Shown: positions 8,281 to 17,041 of the stretch, piece by piece | Layout of the letters: each line of letters starts with the position of its first letter | Position numbering within the stretch: the stretch's first letter is position 1 | Origin: Bacillota bacterium | GTDB lineage: Bacteria; Bacillota; Clostridia; Lachnospirales; Lachnospiraceae | Length of the DNA: 26,340 bases | Reading direction: 5' to 3' | Assembly: GCA_023399455.1 (NCBI GenBank) | Contig: JAEWPN010000253.1 | Location: forward strand, 1-26,340 | Notes under the pieces: model-generated | The model's database searches: none | Told to the model about the DNA's origin: nothing | Seen by the model: only the letters and a program-made list of their open reading frames with translations | Position numbers and translations under genes: made by a program

Positions 8281-9291
8281 TTGGGAAACAACGCATTCGG
8301 TATTGACTTGGGAACGAGCAATATCAAAATCTACAACAAGAGCGATGACAATGTCATAATAGAAAAAAATATGATTGCCATCGAGAATAAGAACACTCTT
8401 TTTGCTTACGGAAATTCTGCTTTTGAAATGTACGAGAAGGCACCTGCCAACATCCATATTTCTTATCCGCTTAGCAACGGCGTAATCGCTGATATTAAAA
8501 ACATGCAGACTTTGATAAAATATTTTATCGGAGATCTGACAAAGGGTAATGTAAAGCCCGCCGATTATTATATCGCGGTGCCCACTGATGTTACGGAAGT
8601 GGAAAAGAGGGCTTTTTACGATTTAATTAAAGATGCCAATGTAAAATCGCGAAAGATTATGGTGGTAGAGAAAGCGGTGGCCGACGGACTCGGCATGGAC
8701 ATCGACGTAAAGAACTCGCAGGGTGTGCTCGTAGTGAATGTAGGCTATGATACGACAGAGATCTCCATACTTTCTTTAGGAGGAATCGTTCTGAGCAGAT
8801 TGATCAAGGTGGGCGGACAGAAATTTGACGATGCCATCCGCGCTGCGATACGCCGTGAATTCAGCTTGATTATCGGTGGAAAGACGGCAGAAAATGTGAA
8901 GATCGCCTTGAAGGATTTGGAGAAGGCACAGAAGGACGCAGTAGTATATGGCAGAGATATCGTTACAGGGCTTCCGGTGGAGCGCGAGATTCCGACTACC
9001 CTTGTGGATGAATCCCTGAAGGAAAACTTTAATACGATTATTGATAATGTAAAAGTCATTTTGGAAAGAACTCCCCCCGAACTTGCAGCGGATATCTATA
9101 AACACGGAATCTATCTGACTGGAGGTGCTTCGCAGGTAAGTCATCTGGCAGAGCTTATGAGTAACGGCACCGGACTTAAGGTTCAGGTCTCCGAAAGCCC
9201 CATGACGAGCGTAGCGCTGGGATTTGCGAAAATCATTAAAGAAGATAATTATAAATCGGTAGCATATGCGATTGAAGGAATGAGCAAATGA
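8281..9291 (+). CDS. mreB: Rod shape-determining protein MreB (divergent)
   Basis: MreB is the bacterial actin that orients lateral wall synthesis on the inner membrane face. The 336-residue protein has the actin-type phosphate-1 loop GIDLGTSNIKIY (7-18, D9) and the late motif YLTGGASQ. The phosphate-2 region is unusual: NVGYDTT (153-159) where canonical MreB has DIGGGTT. The start is TTG 8281, supported by GAAAGGGG at 8264-8271 nine bases upstream and by good alignment of the N-terminus. Its stop overlaps the mreC start (ATGA). Position before mreC and mreD makes the assignment firm despite the divergence. Confidence 0.93.
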   Translation: MGNNAFGIDLGTSNIKIYNKSDDNVIIEKNMIAIENKNTLFAYGNSAFEMYEKAPANIHISYPLSNGVIADIKNMQTLIKYFIGDLTKGNVKPADYYIAVPTDVTEVEKRAFYDLIKDANVKSRKIMVVEKAVADGLGMDIDVKNSQGVLVVNVGYDTTEISILSLGGIVLSRLIKVGGQKFDDAIRAAIRREFSLIIGGKTAENVKIALKDLEKAQKDAVVYGRDIVTGLPVEREIPTTLVDESLKENFNTIIDNVKVILERTPPELAADIYKHGIYLTGGASQVSHLAELMSNGTGLKVQVSESPMTSVALGFAKIIKEDNYKSVAYAIEGMSK

Positions 9292-10154
9292 GTCCAATCA
9301 TAAAAAAAAGAGGAGAGAAGTTTACGTTACCAAGTAAATATCTCCTTTTTATTTTAACAATTCTCTGTGCAGGAACTATTATCCTCACATTCAATACGAA
9401 TATTTTCAGCGGCCCCTTAAATACAGTGGTGGGTTATGTTATTGTACCTTTTGAACAGGGAATCAGTTCGGTGGGAAAATGGCTGTCGAACCGCACTGAG
9501 GAGCTTCAGCAAATTAGGGAACTGCTTAGCGAGAACGAGGAGCTGAAGGCCCAGATTGACCAGCTTACCATCGATAATACGGAGCTTCAGCAGGACAGGT
9601 ACGAGCTTACCAATCTAAGAGAGCTGTATAAACTGGGCTCTCAATATGAGGGCTACGAGAAAATCGGAGCCAGAATTATCGCAAGAGATGCGGGTAACTG
9701 GTTCCATTCCTTCGTTATCGACAAAGGAGAACAGGACGGCATTGCGGTGGACATGAATGTGATGGCTGCAGGAGGTCTGGTGGGACGCATCGTGGATGTA
9801 GGGCCTAATTGGGCCAAGGTGTCCTCGATTATTGCGGACAATTCCAATGTCAGCGGGCAGGTGCTTGCCACTGCGGACAATCTGATCGTATCCGGTGATT
9901 TGGAACTGTATGCAGCTGGCGTGATTCGCTTCGAACAGCTCGTTGACAGCGCGGACAAGGTGGTAGAGGGCGATAAGATCGTCACCTCCAATATAAGCGA
10001 TAAATATCTGCCTAATATTTTAATCGGTTATATCAGCACACTGAATATAGATTCTAACAATATCACGAAATCAGGTCTTCTCACTCCGGCTGTGGACTTC
10101 GAGCATTTGGAGGAGGTACTCGTCATATTGGAGCTTAAGCAGACAGTAAATTAA
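9288..10154 (+). CDS. mreC: Rod shape-determining protein MreC
   Basis: MreC is a bitopic protein that links cytoplasmic MreB to PBP2 and RodA outside the membrane. The 288-residue product has a basic N-terminus, one membrane segment (about 17-38), a coiled coil (about 65-105, rich in Glu/Leu/Gln heptads) and the paired beta-barrel extracellular domain with GLVGRIVDVGPNWAKV. Its ATG overlaps the mreB stop by four bases, and GAAGGAA at 9274-9280 lies within mreB, so translation is coupled. Length and order fit the family. Confidence 0.96.
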   Translation: MSPIIKKRGEKFTLPSKYLLFILTILCAGTIILTFNTNIFSGPLNTVVGYVIVPFEQGISSVGKWLSNRTEELQQIRELLSENEELKAQIDQLTIDNTELQQDRYELTNLRELYKLGSQYEGYEKIGARIIARDAGNWFHSFVIDKGEQDGIAVDMNVMAAGGLVGRIVDVGPNWAKVSSIIADNSNVSGQVLATADNLIVSGDLELYAAGVIRFEQLVDSADKVVEGDKIVTSNISDKYLPNILIGYISTLNIDSNNITKSGLLTPAVDFEHLEEVLVILELKQTVN

Positions 10155-10190
10155 CAAGTATTTTTAAAGACGAAGAAAGGAGATGAGCAC

Positions 10191-10709
10191 ATGAAAAGAA
10201 CGATAGTGATGGCGTTATTGATTTTCGTCTGTTTTTTACTGCAATGTACGGTATTCCCGTCCTTAGCTTTTGGCGGAATCGTTCCTAACCTGTTGATCGT
10301 GCTCACTGCGTCTTTCGGCTTTATGAGAGGAGAACGGAGCGGTCTTTTCATCGGATTTTTCAGCGGTCTTTTCATCGATGTGTTCTTCGGGGAAGTAATC
10401 GGCTTCTACGCTCTGCTCTATATGTACATAGGATATACCAACGGGAAATTCAACCGTATTTTTTATCCGGAGGATATAAAGCTTCCAATCGTGCTCATTA
10501 TCGGAAGCGATTTGTTTTATGGCCTGATGTGCTATACTCTGCTGTTTTTAATGAGAGCGAGATTCAATATAGGCTATTATTTCAGGCATATTATATTGCC
10601 TGAAATCGTTTATACGATCGTTATTACGATCGTTTTATATCCCGTAATACTTTGGATAAACCGCAAGTTGGAAACCAGCGAGAAAAGAGGTGCGAAGAAA
10701 TTTGTTTAA
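10191..10709 (+). CDS. mreD: Rod shape-determining protein MreD
   Basis: MreD is a small integral membrane partner of MreC in the elongation complex. The 172-residue product is almost wholly hydrophobic with about five to six membrane segments and the loop FMRGERSGLFIGFFSGLFID typical of the family. AAAGGAG at 10176-10182 precedes the ATG. It follows mreC by 36 bases, and its last 20 bases overlap the annotated start of the penicillin-binding protein gene. Confidence 0.93.
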   Translation: MKRTIVMALLIFVCFLLQCTVFPSLAFGGIVPNLLIVLTASFGFMRGERSGLFIGFFSGLFIDVFFGEVIGFYALLYMYIGYTNGKFNRIFYPEDIKLPIVLIIGSDLFYGLMCYTLLFLMRARFNIGYYFRHIILPEIVYTIVITIVLYPVILWINRKLETSEKRGAKKFV

Positions 10710-13584
10710 CCGCTTTCAACATCTAAAAGAAAACTTACTGAATGCTGTAAATATACGCTTACTCATACTATCCGCCCTATTCATCGCGCTGGGGGCGTTA
10801 ATGGTTTACCGAGTCTTCGATCTTCAAATCGTAAAGGGAGAAACCTACCTGAACGATTTCAGACTCAAGACAACGAAGACAAAAAGCCTTGCCAGTACGC
10901 GGGGAAATATTTATGACAGAGAAGGAAATTACCTGGCTTATAATGAACTGGCTTATAACGTGACTATTGAAGACGTCTATGAGTCGGGAAGAACGAAAAA
11001 TGCCAATTTAAACGATACGATTTACCGGCTGATTCAGATGATCGAGAAAAATGGAGATAGTGTAGTCAACGATTTCAATATTATTCTCGACAACGACGGC
11101 AATTATGCTTTTGCGGTGGAGGACAGACAGCTCATGCGCTTTCTGGCAGATGTTTACGGCTATACCACCATTGATGAGATGATGGAAAAAGGCTACAAGT
11201 ATGCGACCAAGACTGCGGCAGAGGTAGTAAACGATTTGTGCAAGACCGAACGCTTCGGAATCGGTACCTATACGGATCCCGATGACAGCAAGTCCTTTGT
11301 ATCAGGGATGGGATATACTAAGGAAGAGATATTAAAGATTCTGACGATTCGCTATGCACTAAGCACAAACAGCTTTCAGAAATATATCGCTACAACAGTG
11401 GCATATGACGTAAGCGAGGAAACGGTAGCGGTGGTCATGGAAAACACCGACGAGCTGGACGGTGTGGATGTGGCCGAAGATACGGTGAGAAAGTATGTGG
11501 ACAGCGTTTATTTTTCCCAGATCATCGGTTATACGGGCAAGGTGTCGCAGGAGGAGCTTAATACTCTACAGGAGCAGAACAGCAAGTATGATCTGAACGA
11601 TACCGTAGGAAAGTCCGGTATCGAATATTCCATGGAGGCACAGCTTCAGGGAACCAAGGGCTCTGAGGACGTGGTGGTGGACAATATGGGAAAGGTTATC
11701 GAGACCAGCAATCGGGTGGAACCAATTGCGGGCAACGATTTGTTCCTTACGATCGATAAAGATTTGCAAGAGACGGTTTACGATATTCTGGAATCCAAGC
11801 TGGCCAGCATACTTCTTACGAAGATACGCAATATCAAAGAATACCAGCCGGGGGAAAATTCCTCCAGCAGTGATATTCTCATCCCCATCGACGACGTATA
11901 TTTCGCATTGCTTAACAATAACGTCATAGATATGAACAATTTCTCGAACAAGACAGCGGGAGAAAATGAGAAGGTTGTATATGAAAGCTTCCTTGTCAAG
12001 AAGGATGCGGTGGTGAATACTTTGCGCCAGGAGCTTACGGAGACGAAGACAACGTATAACAATCTGTCTTTGGAGTATCAGGTTTATGAAAGTTTCATTA
12101 CCTCGATGCTGAATTCTAACTCGGTAATTATGGAATCTGAAATTGATAAGTCTGACCCCAAATATAAAGCATGGGCTACGGATGAGGTCATCAGCTTGAA
12201 CGAATACCTTAATTATGTGATTTCCAAGAACTGGGTGGATGTAACGAAGCTTGACTTGGATAGTCAGTATTCCAATTCCGATGAAATATATGCTCAGCTG
12301 TTAGAGTATATTTTCGAAAATATCGATAACAATTCGGGATTTAATAAAAAGATATATAAGTATATGATACGTAATAACGATATTTCTGGAAGACAGATTT
12401 GCAGCATTCTACTGGAGCAGAAGTTGGTAGAAGTGGAGGAGGAGGAGCTGGAGCGGTTTAATTCGGGCCTTCTTTCGCCTTATGATTTCATGCTGGAGCG
12501 TATAGGAAATCTGGATATCACTCCGGCTCAGCTGGCCCTTGATCCGCATTCCGCTTCGTCGGTGGTGACAGATGTCAATACCGGAGAGGTGCTGGCCCTT
12601 GTTTCCTATCCCGGATATGATAATAACCGAATGGCGAACGGCGTAGATGCGGACTATTTCTCCTCTCTGCTAAACGACTTGTCCACACCGATGATCAATT
12701 ATGCCACTTACCAAAAGACGGCCCCCGGTTCCACCTTTAAAATGGTGACGGCCACTGCCGGGCTCATGGAGGGCGTTATCAATACTTCCAGCACTATTGT
12801 GTGTACCGGTACCTTCGATAAAATCGATCCGCCGCCTCACTGCTGGATATGGCCGAGAGGCAGCCACGGTTCGCTGAACGTAGCGGGGGGCATTAAGAAT
12901 TCCTGCAACAGCTTTTTCTATGAGGTAGGCTATAGGCTTGGAACTTTGGGTGACAGATACCTTCCCGATCTGGGACTCCAAAAGCTGACACAATATGCGG
13001 ATCTGTACGGGCTGACAGAGACCTCCGGTGTGGAAATAGAGGAATCCCAGCCACAAGTATCCGACGAAGACGCGGTTCGTTCCGCCATCGGACAAGGTAC
13101 GAATAACTACACCACTGTCGGACTTGCGCGATACGTTACAACGGTCGCAAACAGTGGAACGTGTTATAATTTAACATTATTGGACAAATTGACAGATCAC
13201 AATAAAAATACTTTGGAGGATTATTCCGCCGAAGTGCGCAATACTATCGATATGGATGCATCCTATTGGGACAGCATTCATTCCGGCATGCGTGCGGTTG
13301 TGGAGGCGAAGAGCTATTACAGCGGCCTGGGTGTGAATGTTGCCGGAAAAACCGGTACCGCACAGGAAAGCAAGAGCCGTCCTAACCATGCTTTGTTCGT
13401 ATGCTATGCTCCTTATGAGAATCCCGAAATCGCTATTGCGACGAGAGTGGCCAACGGATATACGTCGGATTATGCGGCGCAGATAGCAAAAGATGTCATT
13501 CAGTATTACTATGATCTGGTGGATGAAGAAGATATAACTGGTACTGCCGAGGCTCTTACCGGAGGCAGCATCAATACGGATTAA
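10690..13584 (+). CDS. mrdA: Large class B penicillin-binding protein (PBP2 / MrdA type)
   Basis: This transpeptidase would cross-link peptidoglycan with RodA during elongation. It has a short cytoplasmic part, one membrane segment (about 24-42), a dimerisation domain and a C-terminal transpeptidase domain with all three catalytic motifs: STFK at 681-684 (acyl-serine S681), SCN at 738-740 and KTG at 887-889. At 964 residues it is much longer than typical PBP2 (about 600-700). Most of the excess is a block at about 373-617 between DLQETVYDILE and the transpeptidase start SSVVTDVNTGEVLALVSYPG. Start choice is uncertain: GTG 10690 lies inside AGAGGTG (10685-10691), which could instead be the ribosome binding site for TTG 10702. 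Either start overlaps mreD. The neighbouring mre genes support PBP2 rather than SpoVD. Confidence 0.93.
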   Translation: MRRNLFNRFQHLKENLLNAVNIRLLILSALFIALGALMVYRVFDLQIVKGETYLNDFRLKTTKTKSLASTRGNIYDREGNYLAYNELAYNVTIEDVYESGRTKNANLNDTIYRLIQMIEKNGDSVVNDFNIILDNDGNYAFAVEDRQLMRFLADVYGYTTIDEMMEKGYKYATKTAAEVVNDLCKTERFGIGTYTDPDDSKSFVSGMGYTKEEILKILTIRYALSTNSFQKYIATTVAYDVSEETVAVVMENTDELDGVDVAEDTVRKYVDSVYFSQIIGYTGKVSQEELNTLQEQNSKYDLNDTVGKSGIEYSMEAQLQGTKGSEDVVVDNMGKVIETSNRVEPIAGNDLFLTIDKDLQETVYDILESKLASILLTKIRNIKEYQPGENSSSSDILIPIDDVYFALLNNNVIDMNNFSNKTAGENEKVVYESFLVKKDAVVNTLRQELTETKTTYNNLSLEYQVYESFITSMLNSNSVIMESEIDKSDPKYKAWATDEVISLNEYLNYVISKNWVDVTKLDLDSQYSNSDEIYAQLLEYIFENIDNNSGFNKKIYKYMIRNNDISGRQICSILLEQKLVEVEEEELERFNSGLLSPYDFMLERIGNLDITPAQLALDPHSASSVVTDVNTGEVLALVSYPGYDNNRMANGVDADYFSSLLNDLSTPMINYATYQKTAPGSTFKMVTATAGLMEGVINTSSTIVCTGTFDKIDPPPHCWIWPRGSHGSLNVAGGIKNSCNSFFYEVGYRLGTLGDRYLPDLGLQKLTQYADLYGLTETSGVEIEESQPQVSDEDAVRSAIGQGTNNYTTVGLARYVTTVANSGTCYNLTLLDKLTDHNKNTLEDYSAEVRNTIDMDASYWDSIHSGMRAVVEAKSYYSGLGVNVAGKTGTAQESKSRPNHALFVCYAPYENPEIAIATRVANGYTSDYAAQIAKDVIQYYYDLVDEEDITGTAEALTGGSINTD

Positions 13585-13643
13585 TCAAAAAGGAATGTGT
13601 TTCGGCGCAGGAATTGCGGCGTCGAAGCGGAATGGAGATCATA

Positions 13644-14324
13644 ATGAGAAATGCTGTAATTATTAAGAGCTTTCAAAACGGGATATCGGTCTATCTGGAT
13701 CCGATGCTTTCTTTTGAGGAGCTTTTGAATGAAATCGCCTTTAAGTTCAAGGAGTCCAACCATTTTTTTAAAGATGCAAAAATGGCTATTTCATTGGAAG
13801 GAAGGCATTTATCGGAGGAGGAGGAGCGGTACGTACTGGATACTATAATTACTAATTCGGATTTACATATCGTCTGCCTCGTAGGAAAGGATGAGGAGAC
13901 TAACCAGAATTATTTAAGGGCTTTGCAGCAATTAGAATATCGAAACAGCGAGCAGGAAAACGACGGCCATTTTTACCGGGGGACCTTGAGAAACGGTCAG
14001 ATATTGGAGACCGAATCGAGTATCGTCGTGCTGGGAGATGTTTATCCCGGCAGCGCTATCATTTCCACGAAGGACATTGTTATCCTGGGAGGACTTTTCG
14101 GCAAGGCTTATGCCGGAGGAAGCGGAAATGAAGGGCATTTTGTAGTTGCGCTTGAAATGTCGCCGGAGAAATTAAAAATCGGCGATTTCAAATATAAAAA
14201 TAACGATAAACAGATAAAATGGCCTATTAAACAGAAGGTACAGCCGAAAATTGCTTACGTGAAAAACAACAGAGTAGTGATGGAATCTATAACAAAAGAA
14301 TTACTGAGCGACCTTACACTATAA
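13644..14324 (+). CDS. minC: Septum site-determining protein MinC
   Basis: MinC blocks FtsZ assembly away from mid-cell when carried to the membrane by MinD. The 226-residue product has an N-terminal FtsZ-inhibiting domain starting VIIKSFQNGISVYLDP and a C-terminal beta-helix domain (from about 115) with the repeated strands GQILETESSIVVLGDVYPGS and IVILGGLFGKAYAG that bind MinD. I chose ATG 13644, with GGAG six bases upstream and the family's usual start. Upstream in-frame TTG 13614 and ATG 13632 would add atypical residues. minD follows after 77 bases. Confidence 0.94.
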   Translation: MRNAVIIKSFQNGISVYLDPMLSFEELLNEIAFKFKESNHFFKDAKMAISLEGRHLSEEEERYVLDTIITNSDLHIVCLVGKDEETNQNYLRALQQLEYRNSEQENDGHFYRGTLRNGQILETESSIVVLGDVYPGSAIISTKDIVILGGLFGKAYAGGSGNEGHFVVALEMSPEKLKIGDFKYKNNDKQIKWPIKQKVQPKIAYVKNNRVVMESITKELLSDLTL

Positions 14325-14348
14325 TAATGGGTAATAGGTAAGGCTTAT

Positions 14349-14362
14349 TGTCCGCCCGGACA
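14349..14362 (+). repeat. Small G+C-rich hairpin between minC and minD
   Basis: TGTCC and GGACA pair around a GCCC loop. The hairpin is flanked by two copies of AGGCTTA (14341-14347 and 14362-14368). It lies about 28 bases before the minD ribosome binding site. There is no T-tract, so it is not a terminator. Function is unknown. Confidence 0.4.
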
Positions 14363-14401
14363 GGCTTAGTGGACGAAATTATTCATCTTGGAGGAATCGG
14401 T

Positions 14402-15193
14402 ATGAGTGAAGTAATTGTCGTCACATCAGGAAAAGGCGGGGTAGGAAAGACCACCACCTCTGCAAACGTAGGAACGGGTTTGGCAGCCATGGGAAAGAAA
14501 GTGGTCCTCATCGATACGGATATCGGGCTCAGGAATCTTGATGTCGTCATGGGACTGGAGAACCGGATTGTATATAATCTGGTGGATGTTATCGAAGGAA
14601 AGTGCAGGGTAAAGCAGGCGCTCATCAAGGACAAGCGTCACCAGAGCCTGTATCTTATGCCCTCCGCCCAGACGAAGGATAAGACTGCAGTCACTCCTCA
14701 GCAGATGATAAAAATGATTCATCAGCTGAAGGAGCAGTTCGATTATATCATTCTGGATTGTCCGGCCGGAATCGAACAAGGCTTTCAAAACGCCATAGCC
14801 GGCGCAGACAGGGCACTTGTGGTGACCACACCGGAGGTCTCGGCTATTAGGGACGCCGACAGAATTATCGGTCTTTTGGAGGCCAACGAATTCAAACAAA
14901 TCGACTTAATTATCAACAGAATACGGTACGATATGGTAAAGAGAGGAGATATGATGAGCGCAGCGGACGTTGTGGACATCCTTTCCATTCCTCTTATTGG
15001 TATTGTACCGGACGATGAAAATGTAGTGATAGCTACCAATCAGGGAGAACCTCTTGTAGGAAATGATACTATGGCAGGGCGCGCGTATCAGAACATATGC
15101 GAACGTGTACTCGGCAAAGAAATCCCTTTTATCGATTTCGAGAAGACGATTTCTTTCTGGACAAGAGTAACTGGTATATTTCACAAAAATTAA
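14402..15193 (+). CDS. minD: Septum site-determining ATPase MinD
   Basis: MinD is the membrane-cycling ATPase that recruits MinC and responds to MinE. The 263-residue protein has the deviant Walker A GKGGVGKTT at 10-18 with signature lysine K11 and P-loop lysine K16, then DTDIGLRNLDVVMG and DCPAGIEQGF. The C-terminus (SFWTRVTGIFHKN) is amphipathic and fits the membrane-targeting helix. ATG 14402 is preceded by GGAGG at about 14390. An in-frame upstream start (14348) would add 18 unrelated residues. The stop lies next to the minE ribosome binding site AAGGAGG, which favours coupled expression. Confidence 0.96.
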   Translation: MSEVIVVTSGKGGVGKTTTSANVGTGLAAMGKKVVLIDTDIGLRNLDVVMGLENRIVYNLVDVIEGKCRVKQALIKDKRHQSLYLMPSAQTKDKTAVTPQQMIKMIHQLKEQFDYIILDCPAGIEQGFQNAIAGADRALVVTTPEVSAIRDADRIIGLLEANEFKQIDLIINRIRYDMVKRGDMMSAADVVDILSIPLIGIVPDDENVVIATNQGEPLVGNDTMAGRAYQNICERVLGKEIPFIDFEKTISFWTRVTGIFHKN

Positions 15194-15205
15194 GGAGGAG
15201 TTTTG

Positions 15206-15469
15206 ATGGGATTCGGAAATTTTTTTAAGAGGAAGAGTTCCCGGGAAATAGCCAAGGATAGATTGAAAATATTATTGATATCCGACCGGGTAAACTGCTC
15301 TCCGGAAATGATGGACATGATAAAAACGGACATCGCAAAGGTCATTTCAAAATACATGAAAATCGATGCAAAAAGCATGGAAATACAAATCACGAAAACG
15401 GGAACAAAGGGGCGCATGAAGACTCCGTCTTTATATGCCAACATTCCGATTATTGACGTGAATAAATAA
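15206..15469 (+). CDS. minE: Cell division topological specificity factor MinE
   Basis: MinE stimulates MinD ATPase and drives Min oscillation. The 87-residue length is standard. The N-terminus MGFGNFFKRKSS is the membrane/anti-MinCD part, followed by DRLKILLISDR, the strand/helix that contacts MinD, and a C-terminal dimerisation domain. ATG 15206 follows AAGGAGGAG at 15192-15200; a TTG one codon earlier is less likely. MinE indicates an oscillating Min system, unlike the DivIVA/MinJ-based system of Bacillus subtilis. Confidence 0.94.
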   Translation: MGFGNFFKRKSSREIAKDRLKILLISDRVNCSPEMMDMIKTDIAKVISKYMKIDAKSMEIQITKTGTKGRMKTPSLYANIPIIDVNK

Positions 15470-15497
15470 AAAAGCGGCCTCAAAATAAAAAGCGGCT
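15468..15497 (+). repeat. Imperfect direct repeat between minE and rodA
   Basis: The stretches AAAAAAGCGGCCT and AAAAAGCGGCTT occur back to back 18-19 bases apart in the short minE-rodA gap, just before the rodA ribosome binding site. No hairpin or T-tract is associated. It looks like a local duplication. Confidence 0.4.
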
Positions 15498-15516
15498 TAA
15501 CTTGGAGGGAAAAAAG

Positions 15517-16626
15517 ATGCTGAAACAATACAGAATACGGGATTATGACTTTAAGCTTATTATCTTGGTGATTTCCCTCACTGTTATTGGTATTTTAGCC
15601 GTGGGCAGTGCAAAAGAATCAGTGCAGAAAACGCAGATTGCCGGATTTATACTCGGTTTATTTCTCATGGTCGTAATTTCTCTTTTTGATTATTCTGTGC
15701 TGCTTAAGCTGTACTGGCTCTGTTATCTGGCCAATATCGTCCTTCTCGTGCTGGTTGCCGTGATGGGCGAGCTGGTAAACGGCGCCCAGCGATGGGTGGA
15801 ACTGTTCGGAATTCAGTTTCAGCCGTCGGAAACTGCGAAAATTTTGTTGATTCTGTTTTACGCACAGTTTATAATGAGACATAGGGAAAAATTGAACACC
15901 TTCAAAAACATTGCAATATGCTGCCTGCTCATACTTCCCCCGTTGTTTTTAATTTACGAGCAGCCGAATTTATCAACTACGATAGTGCTTGCTGTAGTAT
16001 TTTGTGTTATTATGTTTGTAGGCGGTGTTCATTGGAAGCTGGTGGCCGGAATATTGGCAGTTACGGTTCCTGCGTTTATCATAGTAATGACCATCGTCCT
16101 TCAGCCGGATCAGGATCTGATTCAAGTCTATCAGCAGACGCGTATCCTCGCGTGGCTGTATCCGGAGGAGTATGCCACGACGGAGGCTTATCAGCAGTTG
16201 AATTCCATTATGGCGATTGGTTCCGGACAGCTTCATGGAAAAGGATATAACACGAACGTTATCAGCTCTGTTAAAAACGGCAATTTCATTTCGGAGCCTC
16301 AGACGGACTTTATCTTTGCGGTAATCGGAGAGGAATTTGGCTTCATAGGTACCTGTACTGTAATCGTACTCATCATTCTCATCACCTTGGAATGTATTCT
16401 GGTGGCGCGCAGGTCGAAAGATGTCGCCGGTGCCATTATAGCTTCCGGAATGGCCGGACTGATTGGTTTCCAAGGTTTCCTGAATATAGGCGTAACAACG
16501 GGACTGCTTCCGAATACGGGAGTCACGCTTCCCTTTGTAAGCTACGGGCTGACGTCCTTAGTCAGCTTGTATATAGGGATCGGTTTCGTTTTAAACGTTG
16601 GTTTACAATGTAAAAATAAATATTAA
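15517..16626 (+). CDS. rodA: Peptidoglycan glycosyltransferase RodA (SEDS family)
   Basis: RodA polymerises lipid II into glycan strands in partnership with PBP2. The 369-residue protein has about ten membrane segments and the SEDS signature [15 protein letters not shown], where D264 matches the essential Asp of the family, and ends with the conserved [18 protein letters not shown] block. The usual QPDLGT reads QPNLSTT here (149-155). I chose ATG 15517 because TTGGAGG (15502-15508) is its ribosome binding site; the in-frame TTG at 15502 lies within that site. FtsW or SpoVE are alternatives, but the mre/PBP2 context favours RodA. Confidence 0.92.
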   Translation: MLKQYRIRDYDFKLIILVISLTVIGILAVGSAKESVQKTQIAGFILGLFLMVVISLFDYSVLLKLYWLCYLANIVLLVLVAVMGELVNGAQRWVELFGIQFQPSETAKILLILFYAQFIMRHREKLNTFKNIAICCLLILPPLFLIYEQPNLSTTIVLAVVFCVIMFVGGVHWKLVAGILAVTVPAFIIVMTIVLQPDQDLIQVYQQTRILAWLYPEEYATTEAYQQLNSIMAIGSGQLHGKGYNTNVISSVKNGNFISEPQTDFIFAVIGEEFGFIGTCTVIVLIILITLECILVARRSKDVAGAIIASGMAGLIGFQGFLNIGVTTGLLPNTGVTLPFVSYGLTSLVSLYIGIGFVLNVGLQCKNKY

Positions 16627-16645
16627 CATAAGAGAGGGTATAACT

Positions 16646-17041
16646 ATGAACATTGCACTGATTGCACACGATGCAAAAAAGAAATTGATGCAGAATTTTT
16701 GTATTGCTTACAAAGGGATTTTAAGCAAGAACGAACTTTTTGCAACGGGAACGACAGGGAGACTGATTGAAGAGGTTACGAATCTGAACGTGCATAAATT
16801 TCTGGCAGGTCATCTGGGGGGTGAACAGCAGATAGGTGCACAAATTGAGCACAATGAAATGGATCTCGTTATTTTTCTCCGCGATCCGCTGACTCCTAAG
16901 CCTCATGAGCCTGACGTTAATAATGTAGTACGTTTATGTGATGTTTACAACATTCCGTTGGCGACTAATCTGGCTTCGGCAGAACTACTGATAAAATCGC
17001 TGGATAGAGGAGATTTAGAGTGGCGTGAGATGTATAGATAA
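16646..17041 (+). CDS. mgsA: Methylglyoxal synthase with Glu at the catalytic Asp position
   Basis: MgsA converts dihydroxyacetone phosphate to methylglyoxal and phosphate, a bypass of lower glycolysis. The 131-residue protein shows the family motifs [10 protein letters not shown] (H8, D9), [23 protein letters not shown] (H87, D90) and [13 protein letters not shown]87 and D90 match E. coli H98 and D101 with a constant offset of 11. By that offset E. coli D71, the catalytic base, is E60 here (GGEQQIGA rather than GGDQQ). ATG 16646 follows GAGAGGG at 16632-16638; an upstream GTG (16598) inside rodA is less likely. Its end overlaps the next gene by 17 bases. Confidence 0.94.
   Translation: MNIALIAHDAKKKLMQNFCIAYKGILSKNELFATGTTGRLIEEVTNLNVHKFLAGHLGGEQQIGAQIEHNEMDLVIFLRDPLTPKPHEPDVNNVVRLCDVYNIPLATNLASAELLIKSLDRGDLEWREMYR

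Noticed and set aside
14348..14401. N-terminal extension of MinD
   Set aside because: The 18 upstream residues are atypical, cover the intergenic hairpin, and GGAGG correctly spaces ATG 14402.
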